DNA from: Gyrodactylus bullatarudis
Taxonomy: Eukaryota > Platyhelminthes > Monogenea > Gyrodactylidea > Gyrodactylidae
Assembly: GCA_012064415.1 (NCBI GenBank)
Contig: SSNU01000060.1
Coordinates: 224,719 to 288,718 of the forward strand
Direction of reading: 5' to 3'
DNA length: 64,000 nt
The notes beneath the pieces were generated by a model that searched no databases, was not told the origin of the DNA, and was given only the letters and a program-made list of their open reading frames with translations. Shown here piece after piece: positions 1 to 13,300 of this stretch (its first letter is position 1; each line of letters begins with the position of its first letter). The position numbers and the translations under genes were made by a program.

Positions 1-707
1 GAAACTAACTTGATGGAGATTGTCTTCTCACACCTAGATGTTAGAGTTCGGATAAGCAAGTGTCAATTCCATAAGAGAGTCAAATAATATTCATCTCACG
101 GTGGCAGATGTATACGCGTTTCGTCCTTGTTAGGAACCTAATATCGGCAAAGTCTTGTTTGATGGAAAATGGTTATCCAGCCAAATTTGTGGACAAATTT
201 ATCAATCAACCTTTGATTAGAGATGAAGTTGTCAATACAGAAGAAGGCGAGAAAACAAAAATTTTCATGAAACTGAACTTCAAAGGGGATGGTTTTAGTA
301 ATGATGTTAGGAGAAAACTGATCAATCTCATCGATCAACATTATGACAATATACAATTGAAAATTGTATTTAAAACCCAGAGATTATTCAGTTTAATCCA
401 TAAGGATTTACTTGACCCTCAAGAAAAGACTCTATTGATTTACAAGTTTCAATGTGACTGTGGGGCTTCGTACATAGGACGTACTATTAGGAAATTGTCA
501 ACAAGATGTCATGATCATCTCAATAAAGATACCGCGGTGACCAGACATCTAAAACAGGAAAACCATGCTGCTTCAATTTCTAATTTTTCTATTTTATACA
601 AAAACCCAGGGGATGACAGCACAGATGTATGGGTGAAGGAGAAATTCTTCATCAACAGGTATAAACCAAATTTGTGTGTTCAAAAGAACTATTCGTTTAA
701 TTCCTAA
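1..707 (+). mobile_element. Penelope-like retroelement, 3' part with GIY-YIG endonuclease
   Basis: This is the C-terminal part of a Penelope-like element polyprotein (reverse transcriptase plus GIY-YIG endonuclease), cut by the window edge. The open frame 108-707 encodes 199 residues. Residues 111-126 read IYKFQCDCGASYIGRT, the GIY-YIG core with the two cysteines typical of PLE endonucleases; an arginine-rich helix and HDH follow (129-137), and the stretch around Glu178 resembles the catalytic-acid helix. Residues 15-30 (KSCLMENGYPAKFVDK) match the linker that follows the RT. Bases 1-87 carry a different frame ending SHLDVRVR..., which also looks like PLE RT sequence, so at least one frameshift separates them. 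The ATG at 108 is therefore not a true start. The copy is probably dead. Confidence 0.85.
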
Positions 708-3606
708 ATTATGTATTTAAGTGGATTTTCGGACGTTTTTGAACAACTTCGTGAATCAATCCAACGTAATAACCATTTTTCTGAATAAAGGGTTATATTC
801 ATTCGAATGAACAATGACTTATCAAGCTACAATATTTTATTGAAAAGTCCTTACAATTTAAAAATAACATATTTTTTGAAAAATTCCTCACAGAGGTTGA
901 AAAGATACAAGAAAGAAACCAAGAAGTCGAAAAACTCTTGAGATAAAATAGTTAGCCAATTTCAAGGTCTAAAATAGTTCTATTTTGGAACAATTTCTTA
1001 TTAACTAAAGGTTGATATTTGAAAAGAAATGCATACTCGTTATCAGCGTATTCTGGAACCATAAAAAATTTCCAATCTCAGCGGTTAGTTAACCTAAGGG
1101 TTAGTTAACTTCAGATCTTCACGTTTCTAATTCGTACCTTTTTGCTTTGTGTAAAGGACTCTTTTTTTCTATCTATACTTGATACTCAATGCTGTTAGAG
1201 GGAAGAGGGGCTATGAATTCAAAACAAGAATTTGACCTTTTAAAGTAGATCTTTCTCCATTCATTCATCTCGCGCTTATTTAATTAGATGAAACTAAAGG
1301 AAGATGATATTCAACTTGTTCCCCATCTGACATCATCATAATTACGAAGGATCAGTATCTGTACTGTTGTTCCTTTTTTGAAAAATAAATGTTTTTTTAC
1401 TTTCTCTCTGAATTTAAACTATCAGTTGAATGAGGAATAACATTGTACAGTATTAGTCATACATTGTACAGTTAGTTGGTGAGCCAATTGGTTTATGCCA
1501 ATCTAATTTTTTTAAGGTTGAATCATGTAGAATTTAGACAGCTCCATTTAAAAGTAAACATTTTTTCTAAGGACGTTCAATTGATGATTTTCAATTTATT
1601 TTATCAGCAAGGCCTTCGATGATGTTAACTGTGGTAAAATCAATTGGAAAAATTTCTTTGATCTGAAACTCTTCACAATAAGATGGATGAGAATAAAAAT
1701 TAAACTAACAAGAATATCTAGGCTTTTAGATAAAAGAAATGAAGAGGGCTCAGAATTTTATTTTTGTTCTAAACATTTTATTAAAGCTCTCTCATTAAAA
1801 TTCTAAAAACACAGAAATGATCTGCAAAAATTTCTCTACAACTTAAAATCTTCAGTTACTTCTTATGATTTAGAAGTTATGCTATAGAGAAAAATTCAAA
1901 TCTCTTTTTGAAGCAGTTAGGACTGGCTCAGGAAATATTCCTTACATTGTAATGTGTGAAAATAGCCGAAATTTGAATCTGTTTTGAAAATAAGGAAAAC
2001 AATTTAAACAATGTCCGAGATAATCCAAGACCTATCGGTAATTTTAGAAAAAGAGAATTAATAATAATCAAAATAAGAAACTATGTTGTAAATTTTATTT
2101 CCTCTTGACCAAAAGTTTTATAGAGTTTTCTGGAGTCTTTTAAATAATATATTGAAACAATAGACTATACCAGCCAGAAAATATCCATATTAATTTGGTT
2201 TATTCATTTCGGCTGATATATTCTAATGTCAGTAATAGTTTACCTAATTTTCGTATTTTACTAGTCTGGCTGGAAAAAAAGTCACTTTTGGTAAATCTTT
2301 ACTAGCTATAGGCGAATAATTAAAATTACATTTTTTCCATAGAAATTTTCCTATTAAAACTAGTTGATATGTGTAGAAAAAACTATTTTTACAAAAACTC
2401 AATATATCTAACTTTTTAACTGCTTAAAATCTTTGAGATCAAAAAAGAATTCGAATTTGATTATTATTATTATTATTATTCGAACTCATTATTACTCATT
2501 CAATCCTCAGAAAGGAAATCTATATTTGTCTCCTGGAATACGCAAAGATCTTGGCTCAATCATTCGTCAAAGACGTGTTATACTAATTCAAAGAAAGTTG
2601 ACTTTTTTCAAAAAATTAATCGATAACTTTTGAACCAAAAAAAATTGCGTTAAAATAACTATAGATTTGTAATCAGCGTAATCACAAAGCATAGGATAGA
2701 CAAAAGATTGAATGCGAATCATGAAGAAAAATTCTCTGGGACTCTAAGGGTTAAAAGTGAAAAATAATGAAAATGATATAATTTTCATCGTTTCTTATGA
2801 AATATATCTCCTGAAGTGAGATGTAAACGTACTATAAAATATATCATGGTACATATCATATCATTCTATGATGTATGCTTTTCAGATACATCTCATATAT
2901 CATGAAAGTCGTTTTACGTTTCGAATAGCAGATGTCTAATATATACTAGCTTATAATCGAGATCAAAGTTTCAACACTTTAATGTAGACGTTATAAAGAG
3001 TTGATAACCTGTTTCATTCCGTATTGCTAAAGCATGATCTATGTAAAAGGAAAAAAAGATATTTAACCGATGGAATTCTTGATCTTTCTTCCAGAAATTC
3101 AGATTGAAAAAGTGTATCCAATAAATACTATCCATTCAGATGCAGTGTAAATTTCTGTTGGGTTATTCTTGAACATATTTCTTTTTCCTGCCCGTACATT
3201 GCATAATACGTATGTAATTTATTAAGTTGATATTTAAAATAGACCAAGGTGCTATTATCTACAGTGAGTTTGCATTGTTGAAACTTTCCTAGCAAAGGAG
3301 AAAATATTTTCGTATTGATCAGCAAATATTTCTGTACGAAAATCATGCATAAATCACTTTTTGAAAATGGCAATTTCTACAGCTTTGGTATTGTAATTCA
3401 GAACTATCTGAGAAATCTCAAATCTTATCGTTTCTTCCTATTTTGGTTTTCATTCATTGGTATATTTTGTCAATATTCTGATTTTAGAATTCTTAATTTT
3501 CTTTTAAAACAAAGATGAGAATTTGATTTCTAGGAATATTCAAGCCCATATGCTAACACAATAACTTGTATTCGTATTTGTATTAGAAATTGTTTTAATC
3601 TTTGGG
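708..3606. other. Gene-free AT-rich stretch
   Basis: I see no supportable exon here. The stretch holds fragments that end in motifs like those of the TTAA-type miniature elements (about 1020-1110 and 2660-2752). If the TIMP-like gene starts inside the window, its first exon would have to be here, but I found no cysteine-rich CxC coding segment followed by a donor. Confidence 0.5.
2461..2480. repeat. (TTA)n microsatellite
   Basis: Uninterrupted TTA repeat of 20 bases. Confidence 0.9.
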
Positions 3607-3610
3607 TTAA

Positions 3611-4222
3611 TTCCAAAAATCACCCCAAAAATTTTCGAAATAATTTAATTTTATTCAACACTAAATTTAATTAAACTTTATTTCAGCTCTTGATTTTTTA
3701 CGGCTTTTACATGGTCCTCCACGTTTTTTATTTATTTTGTAACCTTCAAGTTCCGACTCCTTCAGGTCACAGAGCATGATAATCTCCGAGTAAGCTGCTT
3801 TCAAGAAGATAAATTTGTATTCACTTGGGACATACTCTTCAAGGGAAACTTCTAACTTATTAGCCACGGCACTCAGATGTTTATAGGGATATCCATTAAT
3901 TTTTTTCAAAACTTCAAGAACATTGTAGTTCATTGAAATTAATAACTCTTCTTATTTGATTATTTTGAGAAAAATAAAATAGATCTTGTTAGGGGTGAAA
4001 ATTTGTAAGAACCTAGATTCCCGAAAGTTTTTATAAGGTTCTATATAAGGAGAAAGTTCACTTTTAATCTTTCAATAGAAGTCTAACCCTTCAAAAATTT
4101 TATCTGACAATAAATCTGGGGGAAGGGGAATTTTGAAATGAGAATAAATGATTTGAGGAAGCGTTGACATTTTCATTAGGTTCATTTTTGGAAAAATTTT
4201 TCCTTTGGGGTGATTTTTGGAA
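3611..4222. mobile_element. TTAA-flanked terminal-inverted-repeat element carrying a small ORF
   Basis: The 612-bp segment is bounded by TTAA on both sides (3607-3610 and 4223-4226). Its ends are inverted repeats: TTCCAAAAATCACCCCAAA at the left, and the complement at the right. TTAA target duplication is the hallmark of piggyBac-type transposition. Inside, on the minus strand, lies an 88-codon ORF. I do not recognise the family. Confidence 0.65.
3667..3933 (-). CDS. Unrecognised 88-residue protein inside the TTAA element
   Basis: An ORF from ATG to TAA encodes 88 residues of ordinary globular composition, unlike the Leu/Phe/Lys-rich chance ORFs around it. It begins MNYNVLEVLKKINGYPYKHL, is rich in short amphipathic helices (for example LEVSLEEYVPSEYKFIFLKA) and ends in a basic tail KKRGGPCKSRKKSR that could bind nucleic acid or act as a nuclear signal. 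An AATAAA-like motif overlaps its end on the coding strand. No domain is recognised. It could be a passenger gene of the mobile element, a fragment of a captured host exon, or a chance ORF; the composition makes chance the least attractive of these. Confidence 0.4.
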   Translation of the reverse strand: MNYNVLEVLKKINGYPYKHLSAVANKLEVSLEEYVPSEYKFIFLKAAYSEIIMLCDLKESELEGYKINKKRGGPCKSRKKSRAEIKFN

Positions 4223-4291
4223 TTAACCCTTAATCTTTTATACGTTGGATATGTTAATTGTGTAATACGAAACTAATTATTCTCTCAACAG

Positions 4292-4374
4292 CCTTCAAAG
4301 GATACATTTACAATGTTACCAGACGTGGCTTACTCGATATTGAATACAAAGTTTACGTCGAAGAGGTTTACCGA
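4292..4374 (+). CDS. TIMP-like gene, exon a
   Basis: Acceptor CAACAG, donor GTGAGT. It encodes ...FKGYIYNVTRRGLLDIEYKV..., the early beta strands of an NTR domain. The first two bases complete a codon from an unseen upstream exon. Confidence 0.6.
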
Positions 4375-7300
4375 GTGAGTTTATTCAATTGAATTGATTT
4401 TTTTCAGAAAATAACCCGAAGAAACATCTTTATTAAAATAAAAACAGATGATCTTACTCAATGTACTGTGCAATTTGAATCTAAACTTGGACTTGTCGTT
4501 TAGTTTCTTAGTTCTGATCGATATAGATCTTAATATTTTGGAAAAGTTAATTTTTATTAGGAATAACTTTCTTAAGCTAGTTGAAATGAAGATGAGAATT
4601 TACTATTTAACAAAAAACTGGCCGAAATTAGGCTATTCTTTGAATTTGGTAAATGGACCAAATTTCCACTATTACAATGTTTGATTTAAAATTTTTTATA
4701 AAATATTTTTAGTCATCATTAGACGAAGAATTTAGAATTGGCCAATGGCCATAGAGGTTGAGAACAGGCAATTATCAAGTAAAAGTTAATCTTATATAAT
4801 TTTTATCATTTTGCCTTGTGTAGATCACAAAACTGAAAAGGTTTCCCGCAACAATGACGAACTTTTGTCGAATTTGAATTTTTTGTTTAATCTTGTTTCC
4901 AAATATCAGAAAATTAATTACTTCAAACCTTTTAAATCGATAGAAAATTTTAGCTCAAACATAATACAATGAACTTCCTAGAAGCAATATGTAATGGCGA
5001 GGAACTGATTAAAAAACTTTATGATTCTTCCCCCCAAGTCATATCTTTCAAAATAAAGAAGTTCTCTAACTCAATAAATTAAATACTCAACGCCATTGGA
5101 TACAGAATCAAAAGTTGACTCAGCTAGGTATTTTTCATTCCAAAATATTGTTTAAATCGAACTTGATATCCGTTTTTGGTAATTAGTCCAATATTGAGTT
5201 TTTTTGTCAAGATAAGGACTTCTCATCTTCATTTCAACTAGCCTCAAATAGAAATTTAAGATTCACAGTTGTAGCTAAGGGTTTTCCCCGTGATTTTCAA
5301 AGGTATTCTGAAATTGATCCTGGTTGGTATATCATTACTGGTTAGTATGAAGCTATTCGACTAGAGTTTATCGAGTTTTGTTAATTTCCTCCAGCCATCT
5401 GGATAGAAATATGATAATTTTTATGGTTTTTTTGTCATAAAAGCAGCAAAAAAAAGTATACTACATAGACAAGTCATTAGAGGGCGCCTTGTGTGTTGAA
5501 ATGAATTTTATGAAAAAAAATTATGAATCCTGCCTCTCTTACAATTCAGAATAAAGTTCAATGCGTTAGAAAATATATAGGTGGTATTATTCCGTATCTT
5601 TGTGTATAATTTTTGCAAAAAAATGTTTTTTTTCCAGTTTGTGTGTGAAAACTCTGGCTTTTTCCCATTGAACTTTTGATTTTTATTAAAAGTTGCACGT
5701 ATCGAATGGGAAAACAATGGGGAGGTAGAATGGCACTAATTTGCTGTCGAATAAATGTACTAATGTTTATTTATATGAGAATTATGTAATCTTTAATGGC
5801 ATAAAAGGGTTGAAGGGTAGAAGCCAATTCAAAATTTCTCCCACGAGTGAAAGAAGGAGTAGTTCAATGCTTAATGAAAGGAAAGAGGTTGACTTCTTTT
5901 GCTGAAACCAACACTGCTCAAGGTTCATCTAGTGACATTTTTAATGAAAATGTTGATATACACCAAATTATTTTTAAGCGCTGTCTTATGTACCAAAATT
6001 AGACTGTTTTTCGAATTTTGAAAATGCCCCGAATTTCCCCTGTTTCAACTTTTGAGCTCAAAATTTGAAGCAGTTAAATGCAGATATTCAAGATCAGCAT
6101 TAGACGAAGAATTCGAATTAGGACGTGGAGGTAGAAAGGAAAAAGTTAAACTTTTAAATTTTTGATCATTCCCCTTCGTGATAATCAATTAATCCAAATT
6201 TTTCGATTTCTCACAGTAATGATGAATTTCTGTAAATTTCTGCAGCTGAATTCGAATTCTTTGTCTAAAGCTGATCTTGAATATCTGCATTTAACTGCTT
6301 CAAATTTTTGAAATCGATAAAAATTTTGAGCTCATAAGTTAAAACAGGGGAAATTCGGGGCATTTTCAAAATTCGATAAACGGTCTAATTTTGGTCAGAT
6401 TGAATATTTTCAGAAATTTTTTTTAATTTTTAATCTTCATGTCAAGTAGGTTTAGTTAATTTGAAGATGGGAATTTATGACTTTTACAAAATTCTCAATT
6501 CTATCATCACAATTTTTTACTTTCACAAAAAATAAATTTTGAAAAAATTTTAAGCTGATTTCCATTCTCGAAGGATCGCCAATTTCCTAGTTTTTGAACT
6601 TTGAGTTGAAATTATTTGCTGATTTCAAAGAGACAAGGTGATCAAAAGTTAATTTCTAGGATTTCCTCGATTTTCAAGTAAGAAACATGATCAAAATTCA
6701 ATTTTCCCACGATGATGGGTTGGTTCTTAAAATCTAATTCATATATGATTTTACCAAATCGTGACCCTAAAAACCAACTTTTGATCACTCTGTTTCTTTT
6801 CAATCTGAAAGATTTTTCAACTCCATATTAACTAGCTTACTTTTAGCGTTTTTAGGTATTTTTCAATGGCCAAATTGAAAAATTATGATTAGGCTTAGTT
6901 TGTAGAATATTGAAAATAATCTAAATATGATAGAAAGGATCTCTCTAATCGCTATTCGATTTTTCAATGTTGAATTATGATTAAAAGGATCAAACTAAGG
7001 TATGAGGACCTAATAAAAATAAATAATCTGAAAAAGCTAAAAGACTTTTTGAGACTCTGTTACCGTAAAAATGTTTGAATTACCAATGGCTGAGAATTTT
7101 GGTTCCTCGTTCAAATTTTTTTCATTACGCTTCTGAGTAATTGTAGTTTTTTCAATGTAATCTAAAGGAAAAATTGATACATTTTAATTTAATTTACAGG
7201 ATAGGAAACCGTTTGGTCAGTTGAAAAAGTGTTATCCCGTCTTGATCACATACGACTGTAGCCGGACAAATGAAGGGCTGAAAATCTTCAAGAGTTATCT

Positions 7301-10300
7301 TTTAACTGGTGAGTGTTAATATTAGATATTTATCTGTGTGTCTAAAACCACTTGATTAATCACGCTTTTTATGAAAATTTTTATATGAGGAAAGAAATCT
7401 TGAGGATTGAGCCTTGTTTCCCTGGGGATTATTAACTATCCACTTGATTATAATTATCGTGTAAAAGAGACAAGAGCGTCTAATTAAATTTCTGCTTTAT
7501 TTATCCTTAGACAAGGATTATTTTTTCCTAAAAATGATGAAATTTCATAAAACTAACTTTTATATTTGATAATTTGAGATTTCGAATTTCATCGACGAAT
7601 AAGACGATATTTTTCCCTACTTCCTTCAATTCTTCATTCCAATTTAAAAGGTATTGAAATTTATTCGAATGGATTTACAAATTTCGAAAGAAATAGTAAA
7701 AATCCAGATGATGACAGTATAAATGTATGGGCCAAAGAGAAATTCTTTATTAATCTATACAAACCTAATCGATGTGTTCAAAAAAACGATTCATATAACC
7801 TTCAACTACCCTGACCTATGTGAGCTTTTTCATAAAAGTTTTGATGAATTTTTAAAGTTGGTTGTTGTGAAGAATTTACCAGAATCTCAATATTTCATCA
7901 AGAATTAGAATAAGTTCAACCCTTTCGGTGCCGAGACTATTTCACAATTTTTATAAAAACCAAGATTTAGCTATCAAGATACCAAGTTATTTGGACAAAA
8001 ATTTTTACTAATGCAAGTTCACATTGTGGGCTTCAATTGAAAATTTAATTGATCCAAAAACCTATCAAAATGGTAGAGTTATGAAGGCTCAAAAAATTGG
8101 AAAATGGACATATATGTTCATCGGCGCCGAAAGGGTTAAGAGAAACAGATTATCACTATTAAATTTACGACAGATCCACTGTTTTCAAAGGATTTAAAGG
8201 TATCACAATTTCATTGATTTTCAAGCAAGGAAAATGATAAAAATAATTTTAAAATATCATATTTTTCCTTAAATTTTTTTCGATAAATAATAAATGTGGT
8301 GTATTATCGAGTTTCAGATGAAAACTTTTGTTCCCTCTGTTGTTCTAAACTGAAAGAATTTGGCTAAATAACTAAACATTCACTTGTCTTCCAAATTTTC
8401 TCTAATAAATAGTTCCTTAGAATCGAGAAATTACTTTTTTTATCTAATTTAAAAGGTTGTCTGTAAACATTTTCAACAATCGAGCTTAAAAAGTAACTCA
8501 ATTTATTTTCTCTGCAATATAGGGACATTTAATTTTTGGATTTTATTCGTTTCCTAATTGAGTTACACAGTGTTCATTGAAATTAAATTAATTTTTGCCA
8601 GTCGAAATAAATTGTATTTGAATTCTCATTTTTATTCAGCTTCGATTTTTCAAGTTTGAAGAGCTCTTTTAAATCTTGATAACCTGTCATGTGATTTCAA
8701 AGTATGAGATCAATAAAACGTAATTTTTAAAATTTTTCTATAATCTCTACGACCATTTTTTATTTTCCTTGAAAATAAAATTTCCTTTCAATTAAAAACA
8801 ATCTTGATCTTCGGACGAATTAGAAAATTAACGTTCTAAGGGGGTAAAAGCCTAAAAAAGCCTAGAATTCATTTTCTTGTAATCTACAAAATATTCTTAT
8901 CTCTATGAAATTGCTATAGAATTTACTGTCTTCCTCATCAATTCATGACAAGTTTTAGTGGGCACATTGAACTTTTACCCAGTCTGATCTTAAAGGAAGG
9001 TAACCTAGTTTACGAGGCATGATAATATTTTTCTTCTCTTAATAATAAATAGTAATAATAATTATTATTATTGTATAAAAAAACACAAAATGTGGAACTA
9101 TTTTTAATATTTCGTCTCCTTTTATAGTACAAAAGAATAAAGAAATATTATAAAAACAAGGAAAAAAGTTGATAAATATGTGTTTTCTTCCACTCTGTTC
9201 TTTTATCTCTAAAGAAATGGATGTTATACGAGAGAGAGAGGGGAAAAGTCAGATTCCCTCTCTATGTCTGTATCTGTATCATTGAACTTTAGATTAAGCT
9301 TTTTTTACAAAACTCTTTTTTTTCCCTGACGTTTTTTCATAGGTTTTAAATAATTATTATTATAAATAAAGAACTTTAATGTTATCATGGACTTTAAAAA
9401 AACAAATGACGACTTGTCTTGTTATCTGCGTTTGATACGAATCACAACCTTGAATAGAATGAAAATGACATTTATCATAGTACTTGGCAGCCGATTATAA
9501 CGAGAGTTCTGTTGATTTCGAATTTACAAATGAAGTTCAATGCATATTTCTATGAGCAGGAATTTTTTTGGAATTTTCTGGTGAAGAGCAACAGACTAGG
9601 CGATATTTCTGAGCCAAATGATAATTGATATTAAGTTAGGAATCTATGATTTTTACAGAAATCTCGATATTTTCATCAAAAACTCGAATATGTTAAAGAT
9701 TTTTCGGAATCCTACTCATGTTGCCTACTTTTACCAGTTGAAGAAAAATTATTCTGAAAAAAATTATTTTTATGAAAAATATGACTATTTTTCAAATTTC
9801 AATTTTTCGTTAAAGTCCCATTTTTTCGAACTTTGAACCGAAAATTTTTATTGATTTGAAAGTGGGAGAGTGAACAAAAGAGGGTTTTAGGATCAATATA
9901 AGACAAGAAAGCTGACTGGCACCGTCAAATTACTGACAGGTATCCCATTTTCGAGAGATTTTGAATTATCGAAATTTCATTGATTTTCAAGCAGTGAAAA
10001 TGATCAAAAAATTGAAATTCAGCTCCCAAACGATAATAAGGCTATGCATTAGATCAGATTCAGTTGAATTGATTTTCTTGTCTAATCTTGATCCTGAAAA
10101 ACCGCTTTCCATCAACCTCCAACTTTTAAATAAATAAAAATTTTCGGTTCAGAGTTAGAAAAATTAGATTTTGGCGCCTAATGGGAATTTAAAAAATGAT
10201 CATATTCTTCATAAAAATAATTTTTTTAAGAATAATTTTTCTTCAAATGGTCAAAGTGGGTAGCATGAGTAGGATTCTAGAAAATCTTCAACAAATTCGA

Positions 10301-13300
10301 ATTCTTGATGAAAATATCGAGATTTCTGTAAGAATCATAGATTCCCAGCTTCATATCAATTAGCTTTAGATGAACCTTTTCAAGCTCCTTGTACGAGTAA
10401 GGCCCGAAGCAGTAATGTTATTTATCAACTTTTAGTAAAATCTAGTCTAAACTCTCATTTCAAATTAAGACTTTTCTGCTTGTTAACCCGAAACCTGAAT
10501 TCATTTCAAATATGTAATGCATTAAGCCCAGATCGTCCTGAAATTCGATCATAACTTTTAATTCAAAGAATATTTTTTTAAACATGACTTGTACACTTTG
10601 ATTTCTTTAAAAAACCTGTCATATCTAGTTTTAAAATAACGTTATTCAAACTTATGTAATCATTTAAAGAAAATAATTAATTAAAAAAAAACTTTGATCT
10701 AGATACACTTTAACTGGTGTTTGTGAAACATTTTGAAAAAAAATTAACTTGGAACATAGCTTTCCTCAATAGTTTCCGATTGTAAGTAAATTGGATTTGT
10801 AATCACTGCGACAAATTCGTTTTACTTACTTGTAAGCTAACTTCAATTATTTTTTTCTTTACAAATTTACAAGAAATGGATATTGAAGGGCCTCAAAAAT
10901 AGTAGCTTAAAAATCGCAAATTAATATAAAAACCATAGATTAAATGACTATTTTTAGTGTATTGTATTATCTACTCAGAAGTAATGGGATTTGAAAATTA
11001 ATAATTAATGATCTTTTATTGAAATTTTTTATTAAAAATCTTCGTCATGTTAAATCTATCGATGCGATCGCATATTACAGTGTATTCATAAGGGCATTGT
11101 TTTTTGAACTTTTCAGCTTTTTGAAAAGTGGTAATGTAATCGAAAAATGATTCACCATGCTTAATTTTCGATTTTATCGATAAATTTAGCATATTCTAAT
11201 TGGTCGAGATTTCAAGAACCAATCAGAATTAGGGATTATAACTAAACACGGCAGGGGAATTCAAGTTACTATTAGTAACTTACTAAAAATAGTTATTTAA
11301 AAGTTGAAATAGTATAAGAATAAATAGTAGTCTAAAAATAATTAATTTTAGGTTAAAGCTTCGGAGCCCAGCATACTATGCAACTTTAGAACCTTTTATT
11401 ATCATTTTTAAAGCCTTCCTGTACAATTTAGTAAAAATAGTCGTTTTAGAGGCTCTGTTAATTAGGATTTTCAAAATTCATAAGGCGTCTCTTTCAGCGT
11501 TTAGAAGAAAGAAAAATATGGACTCTCAAGGATATCCTTGAGTAAAATCTTGTAATGTTGGATTCTTCAAAACTAGAATGAATTCAAACGAATTTGGTAC
11601 CATCAGAAAAATAGTTAATCACTCTTTTTGTTTGAACTTATGATTAGATATTTCTAAAATTGAAAATCCTCAATATTTTTGAGTACTCTGATGAGAAAGA
11701 TTGCCAGATGTGTGCATTTGTTAAGAACTGGGAATAGGAAATTCTGTGTCTAGCTTTGAAAGAATTTTTAAAAACATGAATTTTAAAATGAATATCATAT
11801 GAAAGTCTGAAAATTTAATTCGAATTAGATCAGGAACATAAAAGTTTATTATGTATGAGTATTCCTCGATTCTGATTGATTCTTGCAGATAACCAAAATG
11901 AAATTTGCCCTATTCAAACGGAGATGACAGATTCTAATTCATCTCTTCTCCCTTTACACGACTTTCACTTGTATCTTTGATAAAATAATGTATTTCACTG
12001 AATTTATAAAGTCAGACAAGTCATATTTTGAGTAAATGTAAAATGATAGTAGGTAATTATCTTGGGAAGAAGTATTTCTTAAACTGTAGGCTTAACTATG
12101 GACTCAGTGAATTTTAAACTATAAATGCGTATCTACGTATCCATATTGGATAAAAATTAATCCCTTATCTAACCTCTCTAAAATTAATTCCACAAATTTT
12201 GCTATTCTAAAGAGCCTATTCAGATTTTGACACAGGCTAAAAATCTATCTCTCCAAGGTCTTTGTTTCCTCTTTACGTATCTGTTCATTAAAGGTTAGCC
12301 ACTTACGCAACAGGACCATCATCAACCCTTTCGGTGTCGATGGACATATATGTCCATTTTCCAATTTTTTTGAACATTCTTAACTCGACCAATTTGATGG
12401 GTTTCTGGATCAATTAAAGTTTAAATTGAAGCCCACAATATGAACTTGCTTTAGTAATATTTTTGGCCAAATAACTTGGTATCTTGATAGCTAAACCTTG
12501 GTTTTTATAAAAATTGTGAAATAGTCTCGGCACCGAAAGGGTTAAAATAATTTAATTTTTTTATTAATTTAAAAATTACTAGTTTTATTTTTATTCCCAT
12601 TTATGATGTGCAAATCTGGGCGAAAAACACTTTAATCCCGGCTTTTTTAAAAGCCCTTTCAGTGTGTCTCTTACAGGAATGAAAAAGTGCATTTTTTGCA
12701 ATAAAGCTTACTTAATAATAATCCTTCTTACCTGGACATGATTTCAAATATAACTCTTCCATTATACGCTGTATAATATGTAGGATAAATCTATTTCTAA
12801 CGAACAAGAAAATCAACTTGATTAGAAAAAAGTTATCAATTTCAATTTGGCGTTCATTTAAAAACTTGTCAATCCGAAAATGGTAAATTCATGCCCCATT
12901 TATTTTAATTGTGAATCGATTTTTTATTAGTCATTTTAGTTTAATTGTTAGGCCTCTCTTCAAGATGACTTCAGAAAAAAATATTCATAAATTTACTCGA
13001 TTCTGAGTAGTCTAGATTGTTTAACTAATTAGATAAAACTGATTTAAGAAAAAAATTTACTTTTCTGGTATTTTTTTGAGATCTGATCTTGATCGAAAAC
13101 ATTTTTTATACCTAAATTGATATTTATCTACCCCTCTTTCCGAGATATCATTTATAACTTTTACTTATTTTAGTTGATTTTGGCACAAATTTTCACCTTT
13201 TCCCCATACATTTTTTCGTTCGATAGTTCTTATTTAACCCTTTTAGTGCCCAAAATTTAGCTATGATTATTAAGGATAGATTTTTCAATTCTAATATGTT

